From contig CAUHNW010000011.1 in assembly GCA_959607825.1 (NCBI GenBank), positions 37,600 through 101,599 on the forward strand: a DNA stretch of 64,000 bases. Reading direction: 5' to 3'. Below are positions 16,933 through 26,021 of this stretch, piece by piece (the first letter of the stretch is position 1; each line of letters begins with the position of its first letter). A model generated the notes under the pieces. That model made no database searches. It worked only from the letters and a program-made list of their open reading frames with translations, and had not been told where the DNA came from. The position numbers and the translations under genes were made by a program. The stretch is from HGM13006 sp900757695 (lineage in GTDB: Bacteria > Bacillota > Clostridia > Oscillospirales > Oscillospiraceae).

Positions 16933-18410
16933 TGGTAGAGACGGTTGCTTTCGTATTTTGCCTCACAGCTCACATGGATCCCAAGGCTTTTGAGCAGACT
17001 CTCGTCCTCCTGACTGAGTACCACGGAGAAGTGTGCGCCGCAGCCCTGAAGCTGGGAGAGCTGTTCCTTTGCTTTCTGGGCAGCGGGATTGGTCAGAGCG
17101 GAGATGGTCAGGGCAATGAGTACCTCATCCGTGTGAAGTCTGGGGTTTTTGTGGGAGAGATAGCCGGTTTTCAGCTGGCAGATGGGTTCCAGCACCTGGG
17201 CCGAGATCAGGTCGATGCTGTCGTCAATGCCGGCAAGGTGCTTCAGTGCGTTGAGGAGCAGGGCCGAGGCGGCGCCGAGGGTACTGGAGGTCTTTCCGGT
17301 GACTACGGTGCCATCGGGCAGCTGCATGGCGCCGGCAGGGGCGCCGGTGGCATCTGCCTTCAAAAGCGCAGCTGAGACAGCGGGGAAAATGTCTGTGGTG
17401 ACATCAGCCTGATTCATCAGGAGCTTCAGCTTGTTGACGGTGGTATCATCGCACTTGCCCTGCAGATGCTCCACACAGGCGGTATAGTACCGGCGGAGAA
17501 TTTCCATGCGGGAAGCCTGACAGCAGATGTCATCGTCCACGATGCAATACCCGGCCATATTGACGCCCATGTCTGTGGGGGAGGCGTAGGGGCAAGTGCC
17601 CTGAATCTTTGTGAAGATGGCCCGGAGCACCGGGAAGATCTCTACATCACGGTTATAGTTGACGGCGGTCTTGCCATAGGCCTCCAGATGGAAGGGATCA
17701 ATCATATTCACGTCGCTAAGATCGGCAGTGGCGGCCTCATAGGCCATGTTTACCGGATGCTTCAGGGGAAGATTCCAAATGGGGAAGGTCTCAAACTTGG
17801 CATAGCCTGCGGTGATGCCCCGCTTGTGCTCGTGATACAGCTGGGACAGGCAGGTAGCCATTTTGCCGCTGCCGGGGCCGGGAGCGGTGACAACGATCAG
17901 GGAACGGCTGGTCTCGATGTAGTCGTTTTTGCCCAGTCCGTCATCGCTGACGATGTGGGCCACGTCTGAGGGGTAACCTGCAATGGGATAGTGCCGGAAG
18001 CAGCGGATGCCCAGCGAATGGAGCCGCCGCAGAAAGGCATCGGCGGCAGCCTGACCGCTGTAACGGGTCAGCACGACACTTCCCACATAGAGATCCATGC
18101 TGCGGAAGGTATCGATGAGGCGGAGCACGTCTTCGTCATAGGTGATGCCCAGATCGCCCCGAACCTTGTTTTTTTCGATGTCGGCGGCGTTGATGGCAAT
18201 GACGATTTCCACGTCCTTCTTGAGCTTCTGAAGCATACGGATCTTGCTGTCCGGCTGAAAGCCCGGCAGTACCCGGGAGGCATGATAGTCGTCAAAGAGC
18301 TTTCCGCCGAATTCCAGATAGAGCTTTCCGCCGAACTGGGCGATGCGCTTCTGAATCTGCTCTGACTGGGTTTCCAGATATTTTTGATTGTCGAATCCCA
18401 CTGCCTGCAT
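16926..18410 (-). CDS. DUF1846 (UPF0371) family protein
   Basis: This protein of about 494 aa is a conserved cytosolic family of uncertain function; members often pair a nucleotide-binding-looking domain with a helical tail. Visible features are GGKLYLEFGGKLFDDYHASRV near the N-terminus, a glycine-rich VTAPGPGSGKMATCLSQLYH (P-loop-like, about residues 185-205) and TSPTD-like CPYASPTDMGVNMAGYC. The ATG at 18410 has AAAGGAG at about 10 nt; a longer frame upstream has no SD. It ends 90 nt from the SLH copy 2 stop, and a decayed copy of its 3' end lies at 15212. Confidence 0.87.
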   Translation of the reverse strand: MQAVGFDNQKYLETQSEQIQKRIAQFGGKLYLEFGGKLFDDYHASRVLPGFQPDSKIRMLQKLKKDVEIVIAINAADIEKNKVRGDLGITYDEDVLRLIDTFRSMDLYVGSVVLTRYSGQAAADAFLRRLHSLGIRCFRHYPIAGYPSDVAHIVSDDGLGKNDYIETSRSLIVVTAPGPGSGKMATCLSQLYHEHKRGITAGYAKFETFPIWNLPLKHPVNMAYEAATADLSDVNMIDPFHLEAYGKTAVNYNRDVEIFPVLRAIFTKIQGTCPYASPTDMGVNMAGYCIVDDDICCQASRMEILRRYYTACVEHLQGKCDDTTVNKLKLLMNQADVTTDIFPAVSAALLKADATGAPAGAMQLPDGTVVTGKTSSTLGAASALLLNALKHLAGIDDSIDLISAQVLEPICQLKTGYLSHKNPRLHTDEVLIALTISALTNPAAQKAKEQLSQLQGCGAHFSVVLSQEDESLLKSLGIHVSCEAKYESNRLYHK

Positions 18411-18504
18411 AAGTTGATCTCTCCTTTGAAATACTTCTCTCTTTTTCAACAAATTATCCTGTCGATTATACCACATTCCCGGAGAAGAAAAAAGACTGAG
18501 GCCG

Positions 18505-18535
18505 AAAAAAGTCCTGCCTTGTGGCAGGACTTTTT
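18505..18535. terminator. Bidirectional terminator after argF
   Basis: The perfect 13-bp stem AAAAAGTCCTGCC/GGCAGGACTTTTT with a TTGT loop lies 9 nt beyond the argF stop. Confidence 0.9.
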
Positions 18536-18543
18536 AGCGGAAC

Positions 18544-19542
18544 TTATGCGCCCAGCATAGCCACAAGGACTGCCTTGATGGTATGCATCCGGTTTTCGGC
18601 CTCATCAAAGACAATGGAGTTGGGGCCCCGGAAGACCTCATCGGTGACTTCCCGGATATCGATGCCCTTATCCATCCACTCCTTGGCGGTTTTTGTCTCA
18701 AAATCGTGGAAGGAGGGGAGGCAGTGCATGAACTTCACCTCGGGATTTTCGGTAGAAGCCAGCATAGCGCTGTCGATGCGGTAGGGGGAGAGCAGCTTGG
18801 CACGCTGGGGGATCTTGTCCTCCTCGCCCATAGAAGCCCAGATGTCGCTGTAGAGCACATCAGCGCCCTTCAGGCACGCAGGATCACTGCTGAGGGAAAC
18901 GTTTGCGCCGGTTTCGGCGGAAACCTCCGCTACCTGACGGAGTACCTGAGAATCTACCTCGTCAATGAGGGACTGGGGGCCGTATCCCACAAAGGTCATG
19001 CCCATTTTGGCACAGCCGTACATCCATGCATAGCACATGTTGTTGCGGATATCCCCTACAAAGACTACCTTGCAGTCCTTTAAGGGCTTTGCAATGTGCT
19101 CCTCCATGGTGAGCATATCCGCAAGGATCTGGGTGGGATGATCCACATCGGTAAGACCGTTGAATACGGGAACCCCGGAGAAACGGGCCAGATCCTCGAC
19201 TACCTTCTGGGCATAGCCCCGGTACTCGATGCCGTCAAAGAAACGGCCCAGGACCTTGGCGGTATCCTCCAGAGATTCCTTCTTACCCATCTGGGAGCTG
19301 CCCTGATCCAGATAAGTCACCTGACCGCCTTCGTCATGAACGGCGGTTTCAAAGGCGCAGCGGGTGCGGGTGGAGGTCTTCTCAAAGAGCAGAACCACAT
19401 TCTTTCCCCGCAGGGTCTTGCCCAGAATGCCGGCGCGCTTTTTACGCTTGAGGTCGTGGGAAAGATCCAGCAGATAACGGATCTCGGCGGGGGTAAAGTC
19501 CATCAGGGTCAGGAAAGACCGGCCTTTCAGATTCACAGGCAT
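18544..19542 (-). CDS. argF: Ornithine carbamoyltransferase
   Basis: This 332-aa cytosolic enzyme makes citrulline from ornithine and carbamoyl phosphate in arginine biosynthesis, or the reverse in arginine catabolism. The carbamoyl-phosphate motif STRTR is at about 56-60, HPTQ lies in the middle and FMHCLPSFHD near the end holds the catalytic Cys. The ATG has GGAGGAG at 6 nt. It follows ridA by 12 nt, likely in one operon. No other arg genes are near, so whether it is anabolic or catabolic cannot be decided. Confidence 0.96.
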   Translation of the reverse strand: MPVNLKGRSFLTLMDFTPAEIRYLLDLSHDLKRKKRAGILGKTLRGKNVVLLFEKTSTRTRCAFETAVHDEGGQVTYLDQGSSQMGKKESLEDTAKVLGRFFDGIEYRGYAQKVVEDLARFSGVPVFNGLTDVDHPTQILADMLTMEEHIAKPLKDCKVVFVGDIRNNMCYAWMYGCAKMGMTFVGYGPQSLIDEVDSQVLRQVAEVSAETGANVSLSSDPACLKGADVLYSDIWASMGEEDKIPQRAKLLSPYRIDSAMLASTENPEVKFMHCLPSFHDFETKTAKEWMDKGIDIREVTDEVFRGPNSIVFDEAENRMHTIKAVLVAMLGA

Positions 19543-19554
19543 GGGAACTCCTCC

Positions 19555-19932
19555 TTACTTGACACAGATGCACTCGGTCTCCACCAGAGCACCCTTGGGG
19601 AGAGCGGCCACCTGTACGCAGGAACGGGCAGGGGGATTCTCGGGGAAATACTCGGCGTAGATGTTGTTGAAGGTGGTAAAGTCAGCGAGATCCGTCATAA
19701 AGACGGTGGTCTTTACCACGTTGTCAAAGGTCATGCCGCAGCTGGAAAGAACAGCCTTGATGTTGGCAAACATCTGGCGGGCCTGTCCCTCAATGCCGCC
19801 CTCGGCCAGCGCACCGGTTTCGGGCACCAGAGGCACCTGACCGGACAGGAATACCAGATTGCCGCAGTCGATGGCGTGGGAGTAGGGGCCCACTGCTGCG
19901 GGAGCTTCTTTGGAAAATACGACTTCTTTCAT
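19555..19932 (-). CDS. RidA family reactive-intermediate deaminase
   Basis: This 125-aa trimeric YjgF/RidA-type protein hydrolyses reactive enamine/imine intermediates such as 2-aminoacrylate from PLP enzymes. The family segments GPYSHAI near the N-terminus, PARSCVQVAALPKGALVE with the conserved Arg, and the terminal E-C-I are all visible. It sits immediately upstream of argF, which may reflect protection of PLP-dependent arginine/ornithine metabolism, but this is inferred. Confidence 0.92.
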   Translation of the reverse strand: MKEVVFSKEAPAAVGPYSHAIDCGNLVFLSGQVPLVPETGALAEGGIEGQARQMFANIKAVLSSCGMTFDNVVKTTVFMTDLADFTTFNNIYAEYFPENPPARSCVQVAALPKGALVETECICVK

Positions 19933-19987
19933 GATATGTTCCTTCTTTCAAAAAGGTATGGGTTGTATATGGAATGCTCTGGGTGGA

Positions 19988-21586
19988 TCAGGCCTGAGCC
20001 TTTTTCCACTCCAGATATTCGTCATAGGTCATGCTGCGGTCAATATAGCCGCCGTCTTCGGCAAATTCAATGATGCGGTTGGCAACCGTCTGTACCATCT
20101 CATGGTCATGGCATGCAAGGATCACATTGCCGGGGAAGGCTGTGAGGCCGTTGTTGACGGCAGTGATGGATTCCAGATCCAGATGGTTGGTGGGCTGATC
20201 CAGCAGCAGTACGTTGGCTCCGGAGAGCATCATCCGGGAGAGCATGCAGCGAACCTTTTCGCCGCCGGAGAGCACCTTGACCTGCTTATAGACGTCCTCT
20301 CCGGAGAACAGCATCCGGCCAAGGAAGCCTCGGAGATAGGTCTCGCTCTGATCCTCGGAGAACTGGCGCATCCAGTCAATCATGTTGAGGTCACAGTTCT
20401 CAAAAAATGCGGTGTTATCCTTGGGGAAGTAGGACTGGGAAGTGCTGACGCCCCATTTAACGGTGCCCTCATCGGGTTCCAGCTCGCCCATGAGAATTTT
20501 GAACATGGTGGTCTGGGCAATCTCATTGTTGCCCACAAAGGCAATCTTGTCATTTTTGTTCATGACAAAGCTGACCTTATCCAGCACTTTTACGCCGTCA
20601 ATGGTTTTGGAAACATCTGTGACAAAGAGAATGTCCTTGCCCACTTCACGGTCCGGCTTGAAGCCAACATAGGGATACCGGCGGGAGGAGGCGGGCATTT
20701 CCTCGATGGTCAGCTTATCCAGCAGCTTCCGGCGGGAGGTTGCCTGCTTACTCTTGGCCTTGTTGGCGGCGAATCGGGCGATAAACTCGGTGAGTTCTTT
20801 GATCTTTTCCTCGTTCCGCTTGTTCTGATTGCGGATCAGGGCCTGCACCAGCTGGGAGGACTCATACCAGAAGTCATAGTTGCCGACGTACATCTTGATC
20901 TTGCCGTAGTCGATATCCACGATGTGGGTGCATACGGTGTTGAGGAAGTAGCGGTCATGGCTGACTACGATCACCATGCCCTCAAAGTCTAAGAGAAAGT
21001 CTTCCAGCCATTCGATGGAGGCATTGTCCAGGTTGTTGGTGGGCTCGTCCAGCATGACGATGTCTGGGTTTCCAAACAGCGCCTGTGCCAGAAGCACCTT
21101 GACCTTATCACGTCCGTCCATGTCCCCCATAAGCTTTTCGTGGTCTTCCACGGGAATGCCGAGGCCCTGCAGCATCCGGGAGGCGTCAGATTCCGCTTCC
21201 CAGCCGCCCAGCTCGGCAAATTCGGCTTCCAGCTCAGCGGCCAGAATCCCGTCCTCATCGGAGAAATCCTCCTTTTCGTAGAGGGCATCCTTCTGCTTGC
21301 CGATGTCATAGAGCTTCTGATTGCCCATAATGACGGTATCCAGCACGGTATAGGCATCGTACTGGAACTGATCCTGCTTCAAAACGGACATCCGAACGCC
21401 GGGTTTTACATCCACATGGCCATCGGTGGATTCCAGCGCCCCGGACAGGATCTTCAGCAGCGTGGACTTTCCGGCGCCGTTGGCGCCGATGATGCCGTAG
21501 CAATTGCCGGGGTTAAACTGGAGATCGGCGTTTTTGAACAGCACACTGCCGCCGTATTGTACGCCGAGATTGGTTACTGTAATCAT
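19988..21586 (-). CDS. ABC-F family ATP-binding protein
   Basis: This 532-aa soluble protein has two ABC ATPase domains, no membrane segments and a charged linker, as in translation-factor-type ABC-F proteins that act at the ribosomal E site. Domain 1 has GANGAGKSTLLK and VMLDEPTNNLD. Domain 2 has LSGGEKVRCMLSR and LLLDQPTNHLD, but its Walker A reads GNNEIAQTT, with Ala and Gln at the usual Gly and Lys positions. It resembles the YbiT/YkpA branch rather than antibiotic-resistance members. A TATAAT at 21625-21620 (minus strand) with a weak -35 is a likely promoter. Its exact role is unknown. Confidence 0.9.
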   Translation of the reverse strand: MITVTNLGVQYGGSVLFKNADLQFNPGNCYGIIGANGAGKSTLLKILSGALESTDGHVDVKPGVRMSVLKQDQFQYDAYTVLDTVIMGNQKLYDIGKQKDALYEKEDFSDEDGILAAELEAEFAELGGWEAESDASRMLQGLGIPVEDHEKLMGDMDGRDKVKVLLAQALFGNPDIVMLDEPTNNLDNASIEWLEDFLLDFEGMVIVVSHDRYFLNTVCTHIVDIDYGKIKMYVGNYDFWYESSQLVQALIRNQNKRNEEKIKELTEFIARFAANKAKSKQATSRRKLLDKLTIEEMPASSRRYPYVGFKPDREVGKDILFVTDVSKTIDGVKVLDKVSFVMNKNDKIAFVGNNEIAQTTMFKILMGELEPDEGTVKWGVSTSQSYFPKDNTAFFENCDLNMIDWMRQFSEDQSETYLRGFLGRMLFSGEDVYKQVKVLSGGEKVRCMLSRMMLSGANVLLLDQPTNHLDLESITAVNNGLTAFPGNVILACHDHEMVQTVANRIIEFAEDGGYIDRSMTYDEYLEWKKAQA

Positions 21587-21649
21587 TCAATTCATCCTTA
21601 TTACTCAAAATTCCATTGGATTATAACACGTTTTCGGTGATAAAGGAAG

Positions 21650-21678
21650 TTGTTTCTTTCATTTTTCCATGATATATT
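21650..21678 (+). promoter_or_regulatory. Candidate promoter of the DUF815 gene
   Basis: TTGTTT (21650-21655) and TATATT (21673-21678) are spaced 17 nt, 44 nt upstream of the start. Confidence 0.45.
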
Positions 21679-21721
21679 ATGCATATATTTTCACGAATTC
21701 CAAAGAAAGAAGTGTTGCAAG

Positions 21722-22933
21722 ATGGAGATCATGCGTGCAAAGCTCATGAGTATTTCTGTATATAAGAATATCCTTGAAACGGAGCCGATGAAGGCGCTGC
21801 TGCGGCTCACCGAGGCAAAGACGGCGGATGCGCTGATTCGCAGCTATACCGACCTTGTCTACAGCGTGTGGAGCGAGGGCTTCTCCACCCTGCCGGACTA
21901 CATCAGCTGGCACCTCAAGTACGATGAATCCTTCATTGGAAATGCCATTGCTGCGGGTACCGCACCGCAGTTTATGGAGGATGCGGCGGCGATGGATATC
22001 CGAAGACTGTCCAGTGTAGCGATGCTGTCCTGCTCCGGACTCAAGCGAAATATTGCCAATGCATGCAGCAGGCTGGGGGAGGAGTATAGCTCCATTATAC
22101 AGAATCTGGCGGAGCTTCCCATGGGGCGTGGGTTTCAGGAAGAGGAGATCTTTGAAAGCTATCGGAAGAAAGGTTGCGGACAGTTTGCACTGGGACGAGC
22201 CTTCCACTGGGAAAAGGGCCAGCTGACCCAGGTGAAGCATTCAGACCCCATTGATCAGCGGGATATGATCGGCTATGAGTTCCAGCGGAACGCCGTGGTG
22301 GAGAACACCCGGGTAATGCTTTCCGGCAAGCCCACCAATAATGTGCTTCTTTACGGCGACAGCGGAACCGGAAAGTCTGCAACGGTAAAGAGCCTGGTGA
22401 ATATTCCGGAGTTCTATAACCTGCGGCTCATTGAGATCGCAAAAAATTCGCTGGATGAGCTGACAGAGCTGATTCGACAGATCTCCCGCCACACCCAGAA
22501 GTTCATCATCTATATCGATGATCTCTCCTTTGAGCAGGAGGACAAGGGCTTTTCCGCCCTGAAAACAGCGCTGGAAGGGGGGCTGGAGCGCCGCCCGGAC
22601 AATGTGGCTATCTATGTGACCTCCAATCGGCGGCATATGATCCGGGAGAGTTTCTCTGACCGGCAGGGGGACGATGTCCATGTACGGGAGACCATGGAGG
22701 AGCGTACCAGCCTGTCTGAGCGGTTTGGGCTGCGGCTTTCCTATCTGGCACTGGATAAGAAGAAATATCAGGATATGGTGCTGAGCATGTGCCATCGCAT
22801 GGGCCTCGATCTACCGGACAATCAGATCCTTGTGGAGGCCAATCGCTGGGAGATACAGCATGGCGGCAGAACGCCCAGAGTTGCGGTGCAGCTGGTGGAG
22901 AAGCTGGCAGGTCAGCAGGAAAAAGCAAATTAA
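21722..22933 (+). CDS. DUF815-family AAA-type ATPase
   Basis: This protein of about 403 aa has a helical N-terminal half (to about residue 190) and a C-terminal P-loop ATPase of the DUF815 family. Walker A is LLYGDSGTGKSATVKSL, Walker B is KFIIYIDDLSFEQ, and a sensor-like YVTSNRRH follows. The cellular role of this family is not established. The ATG at 21722 is used, though the SD is weak (AAAGAAG); ATG 21731 is a possible alternative. It stands alone, divergent from the ABC-F gene and followed by a hairpin. Confidence 0.82.
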   Translation: MEIMRAKLMSISVYKNILETEPMKALLRLTEAKTADALIRSYTDLVYSVWSEGFSTLPDYISWHLKYDESFIGNAIAAGTAPQFMEDAAAMDIRRLSSVAMLSCSGLKRNIANACSRLGEEYSSIIQNLAELPMGRGFQEEEIFESYRKKGCGQFALGRAFHWEKGQLTQVKHSDPIDQRDMIGYEFQRNAVVENTRVMLSGKPTNNVLLYGDSGTGKSATVKSLVNIPEFYNLRLIEIAKNSLDELTELIRQISRHTQKFIIYIDDLSFEQEDKGFSALKTALEGGLERRPDNVAIYVTSNRRHMIRESFSDRQGDDVHVRETMEERTSLSERFGLRLSYLALDKKKYQDMVLSMCHRMGLDLPDNQILVEANRWEIQHGGRTPRVAVQLVEKLAGQQEKAN

Positions 22934-22937
22934 AAAA

Positions 22938-22975
22938 CATCGGCCGGGGTTTCCCCTGGCCGATGCGTCGCTTTT
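22938..22975 (+). terminator. Terminator after the DUF815 gene
   Basis: The 12-bp stem CATCGGCCGGGG/CCCCTGGCCGATG (one bulge) with a TTT loop is followed after 6 nt by TTTT. Confidence 0.65.
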
Positions 22976-23080
22976 AGAGCGTTGGATGAAGCTCATTACT
23001 GGAATTCAGGTGGTGTAATGGCGGCTGCATTGTAATGGAAAACGCCCACAGACCCAATGCCGCATATATGACCGGCCCTG

Positions 23081-23530
23081 TCAAGCTGTGCGAAAAAGCG
23101 TCCGGAAAATCAGACGGGATAGAGGGCCGCAGTAGAGCAGCTGCCAGATCAGTGCCATTGGCATGTTTATTCCCCATGTTTTGATCCAAGTTCCGAAGCT
23201 TGGCTCCTTAAACAGCAGGGTTGCGATCAGGCTCATCACAGGGCACATGATACATACGATCATCAGTGAGATCGCATAGGTAATGAACTGCGGACGATCC
23301 GTGGGCTGCATAAAGGAAAAGGCAAGGCGGGTCGCCAGCTTTTCAACCACGAAAAATTCCAGCAAAAAGGCGAGGGGGACCATGATGGGCATTTCGTGGA
23401 GCGCCATCAAAAAGGTACGGCCTGTGAGATCCCCTGTATTCAGGGCAACGTTGTAGACGATCATGCCGTACACCATGATGCAGGCCATGATGATGGTGAA
23501 AATCACATTTTGAAATTTTGTTTTTGGCAT
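23081..23530 (-). CDS. DUF2798-family small membrane protein
   Basis: This 149-aa protein has four predicted membrane helices in two similar halves (MACIMVYGMIVYN and ISLMIVCIMCPVMSLIATL), as in DUF2798 proteins of unknown function. The start at 23530 has AAGGAG at 9 nt. Expression appears regulated at transcript level: the promoter is at 23658-23630 and an intrinsic terminator stands between it and the SD. No gene shares its unit. Confidence 0.82.
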   Translation of the reverse strand: MPKTKFQNVIFTIIMACIMVYGMIVYNVALNTGDLTGRTFLMALHEMPIMVPLAFLLEFFVVEKLATRLAFSFMQPTDRPQFITYAISLMIVCIMCPVMSLIATLLFKEPSFGTWIKTWGINMPMALIWQLLYCGPLSRLIFRTLFRTA

Positions 23531-23544
23531 AGACAATAACTCCT

Positions 23545-23600
23545 TTTTGCGCAAAAAAATACAGAGAAAACGAAGCTGGACGTCTCGTTTCCTCTGTACT
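23545..23600 (-). promoter_or_regulatory. Leader terminator (putative attenuator) of the DUF2798 gene
   Basis: On the minus strand a 14-bp stem (23598-23585 with 23573-23560; 13 Watson-Crick pairs plus one G-U) with an 11-nt loop is followed by seven U (23559-23553). It ends 7 nt before the SD. It lies downstream of the promoter at 23658-23630, so it can block entry into the gene. The G-U replaces what would be an A-C mismatch on the other strand, favouring a minus-strand RNA function. Confidence 0.65.
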
Positions 23601-23629
23601 GATTTACTGCGACATTTTTTTCGGACTGT

Positions 23630-23658
23630 ATTATAGCATATCCACGTGTGCGGTGTAA
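23630..23658 (-). promoter_or_regulatory. Promoter of the DUF2798 leader
   Basis: Minus-strand TTACAC (23658-23653) is 17 nt from a consensus TATAAT (23635-23630). It implies a leader of about 95 nt. Confidence 0.65.
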
Positions 23659-23827
23659 GTGCTTTTTTGCGGTGTATTTCCACAAAAAAAGATGTGATGG
23701 AGGCGTGGAGACTGTCAAAATCCCTATACAACAATCTGCGGCCCCATCGCAGCCCGATCAAAACAAGAAATATTAGCAGATACGGTATTTGACTGCTAAA
23801 AATTCATGATTTGTTCATACTTAGCTC

Positions 23828-23855
23828 TTGCAATATGGCAAAAAAGGACTATAAT
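23828..23855 (+). promoter_or_regulatory. Sigma-A promoter of htpG
   Basis: TTGCAA (23828-23833) and TATAAT (23850-23855) are separated by 16 nt. The CIRCE operator starts 4 nt downstream. The gene-free stretch 23531-23940 holds this promoter, the operator and the divergent DUF2798 leader. Confidence 0.75.
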
Positions 23856-23859
23856 AGGG

Positions 23860-23886
23860 TTAGCACTCAAAAAGAAAGAGTGCTAA
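23860..23886 (+). promoter_or_regulatory. CIRCE operator (HrcA binding site) before htpG
   Basis: A perfect inverted repeat TTAGCACTC-N9-GAGTGCTAA matches the CIRCE consensus exactly. It covers the expected transcription start, so HrcA should repress htpG until heat stress. Confidence 0.95.
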
Positions 23887-23940
23887 TCTCTTCTTTTATA
23901 TACGACAGTATAATTCTTGATAAAGGATGTGCTTTTTATT

Positions 23941-25851
23941 ATGGAAAAGAAACAATTTCAGGCGGAGTCCAAGCGGCTTCTGGATCTGATGATCAACTCC
24001 ATCTATACCCACAAGGAGATCTTCCTGCGGGAGATCATCTCCAATGCCTCCGATGCCATTGACAAGCTGGCCTATCTGAGCCTGACGGAGGACACGGGTC
24101 TGAGCCGTGGAGACTTCCAGATCCGCCTGACCGCCGATAAAGAGAACCATACCCTGACGATCTCGGATAACGGCATTGGCATGGATGAAAAGGATCTGGA
24201 GAACAATCTGGGCACCATCGCAAAGTCCGGTTCACTCCAGTTTAAGGAGGATATGAAAAAGGCCGAAAATCCCGATCAGGCTGTGGATATCATCGGTCAG
24301 TTTGGCGTTGGCTTCTATTCTGCCTTTATGGTGGCAGATCATGTAAAAGTGGTCACCAAGAAGTATGGCAATGAGCAGGCCTACGAGTGGGAATCTGACG
24401 GTGCGGACGGCTATACCATTACCCCCTGTGAGAAGGAGACCTGCGGCACCGATGTGATCCTGAAGCTGAAGGAGAATACCGAGGATGAGGAGTATGACCG
24501 GTATCTGGCCCAGTATACGCTGGAAAATCTGGTCAAGAAGTATTCCGACTATATCCGCTACCCCATCCGCATGGAAGTGACCGGTTCTCGCCCTGTAGAA
24601 AAGGAAGACGAAAATGGCGAGAAGAAGACGGAATATGAGGAGTACACCGAGGATAAGGTTCTTAACTCTATGGTGCCCATCTGGCAGAAGAACAAGGATG
24701 AGGTCACAGACGAGGAGTATGACCAGTTCTATCAGGACAAGTTCGGAGATTACGAAAAGCCTGCTCTGCGGATCAATGCCAGTGTAGAGGGCGCTGTGAC
24801 CTACAAGGCACTGCTGTATGTGCCCGCCAAGGCACCCTATGACTTCTATTCCAAGGAGTATAAAAAGGGCCTGCAGCTCTATTCCAACGGCGTTCTCATT
24901 ATGGAGAACTGCGAGGATCTGCTGCCGGACTACTTCTGCTTTGTCAAGGGCATTGTGGATTCTCAGGATTTGAGCCTGAACATCTCCCGTGAGATGCTTC
25001 AGCATGACCGTCAGCTCCGCCGGATCGCCTCCAATCTGGAAAAGAAGATCAAGTCTGAGCTGCAAAAAATGCTCACCAATGATCGGGAGAACTATGAGAA
25101 GTTCTTCAGTGTGTTCGGCGTACAGATGAAGTACGGCGTGGTATCCGACTACGGCGTTCACAAAGACGTGGTAAAGGATCTGCTGCTGTTCTGGAGCCAG
25201 AAGGAAGAGAAGTACCTGACCCTCAAGGAGTATGTGGACAGCATGCCCGAGAGCCAGAAGTACATCTATTATGCCGCTGGTGAAAGCCGTACCAAGCTCT
25301 CCCAGCTGCCTCAGACCGAAATGGTCAAGGATCGCGGCTATGATATTCTGCTGCTTACGGACGATGTAGACGAATTTGTGATGAGCAGCCTCATGAAGTA
25401 CAACGAGAAGGAGTTCAAGTCTGTCTCTGCGGAGGATCTTGGGCTTGAGACCGATGAGGAAAAGGCCGAGAAGGAGAAGGAGACCGAGGAAAATAAGGAG
25501 CTTCTGGACTTCGTGAAGGAGGCCATGGACGGCAAGCTCAAGGAGGTGCGCCTGTCCAATAAGCTGAAGAGCCATCCTGTTTGCCTGGTTCCGGATTCCG
25601 GCCTGAGCTTTGAGATGGAGAAGTATCTGAATCGTGTGGCACCCGGCGATGAAAAGCTGAAGACCGGGCGGATTATGGAGCTCAATGCCGAGCATCCCGC
25701 CTTTGCTGCACTGAAGAATGCTTATGACACCGATAAGGACAAGGCAAAGAAGTATGCACAGCTGCTCTACAGTCAGGCGCTGCTGATCGCAGATCTGCCG
25801 TTGGAGGATCCCAGTGCCTATACGGATCTGGTTTGCTCCCTGATGGCCTAA
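23941..25851 (+). CDS. htpG: Molecular chaperone HtpG (Hsp90)
   Basis: This 636-aa cytosolic Hsp90 chaperone has the N-terminal GHKL ATPase motifs EIISNASDAIDKL, ISDNGIGMD and QFGVGFYSAFMV, a middle domain with LYVPAKAPYDFY and LNISREMLQ, and a C-terminal dimerisation region. The ATG at 23941 begins MEKKQFQAESKRLLDLM, the expected family start, with AAAGGATG upstream at rather long spacing. It is a single-gene unit controlled by CIRCE and ends in a strong terminator. Confidence 0.97.
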   Translation: MEKKQFQAESKRLLDLMINSIYTHKEIFLREIISNASDAIDKLAYLSLTEDTGLSRGDFQIRLTADKENHTLTISDNGIGMDEKDLENNLGTIAKSGSLQFKEDMKKAENPDQAVDIIGQFGVGFYSAFMVADHVKVVTKKYGNEQAYEWESDGADGYTITPCEKETCGTDVILKLKENTEDEEYDRYLAQYTLENLVKKYSDYIRYPIRMEVTGSRPVEKEDENGEKKTEYEEYTEDKVLNSMVPIWQKNKDEVTDEEYDQFYQDKFGDYEKPALRINASVEGAVTYKALLYVPAKAPYDFYSKEYKKGLQLYSNGVLIMENCEDLLPDYFCFVKGIVDSQDLSLNISREMLQHDRQLRRIASNLEKKIKSELQKMLTNDRENYEKFFSVFGVQMKYGVVSDYGVHKDVVKDLLLFWSQKEEKYLTLKEYVDSMPESQKYIYYAAGESRTKLSQLPQTEMVKDRGYDILLLTDDVDEFVMSSLMKYNEKEFKSVSAEDLGLETDEEKAEKEKETEENKELLDFVKEAMDGKLKEVRLSNKLKSHPVCLVPDSGLSFEMEKYLNRVAPGDEKLKTGRIMELNAEHPAFAALKNAYDTDKDKAKKYAQLLYSQALLIADLPLEDPSAYTDLVCSLMA

Positions 25852-25864
25852 GTGTTATATCGTG

Positions 25865-25904
25865 TCCCCCGAATCACGGGAAATCCGTGATTCGGGGGAT
25901 TTTT
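25865..25904 (+). terminator. Terminator after htpG
   Basis: A perfect 15-bp stem TCCCCCGAATCACGG with a 5-nt loop is followed by TTTTT. Confidence 0.93.
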
Positions 25905-26021
25905 GCGGTATGCGGGAATGCGGGGAAATCTTAAACCTTTTTGAATGAAAGCCCCGGTTCCTTGCATCATGAGGCGAATTATGGTATGATGAACCCGTAT
26001 TTAGGAAAGGAGGGCGATCCC

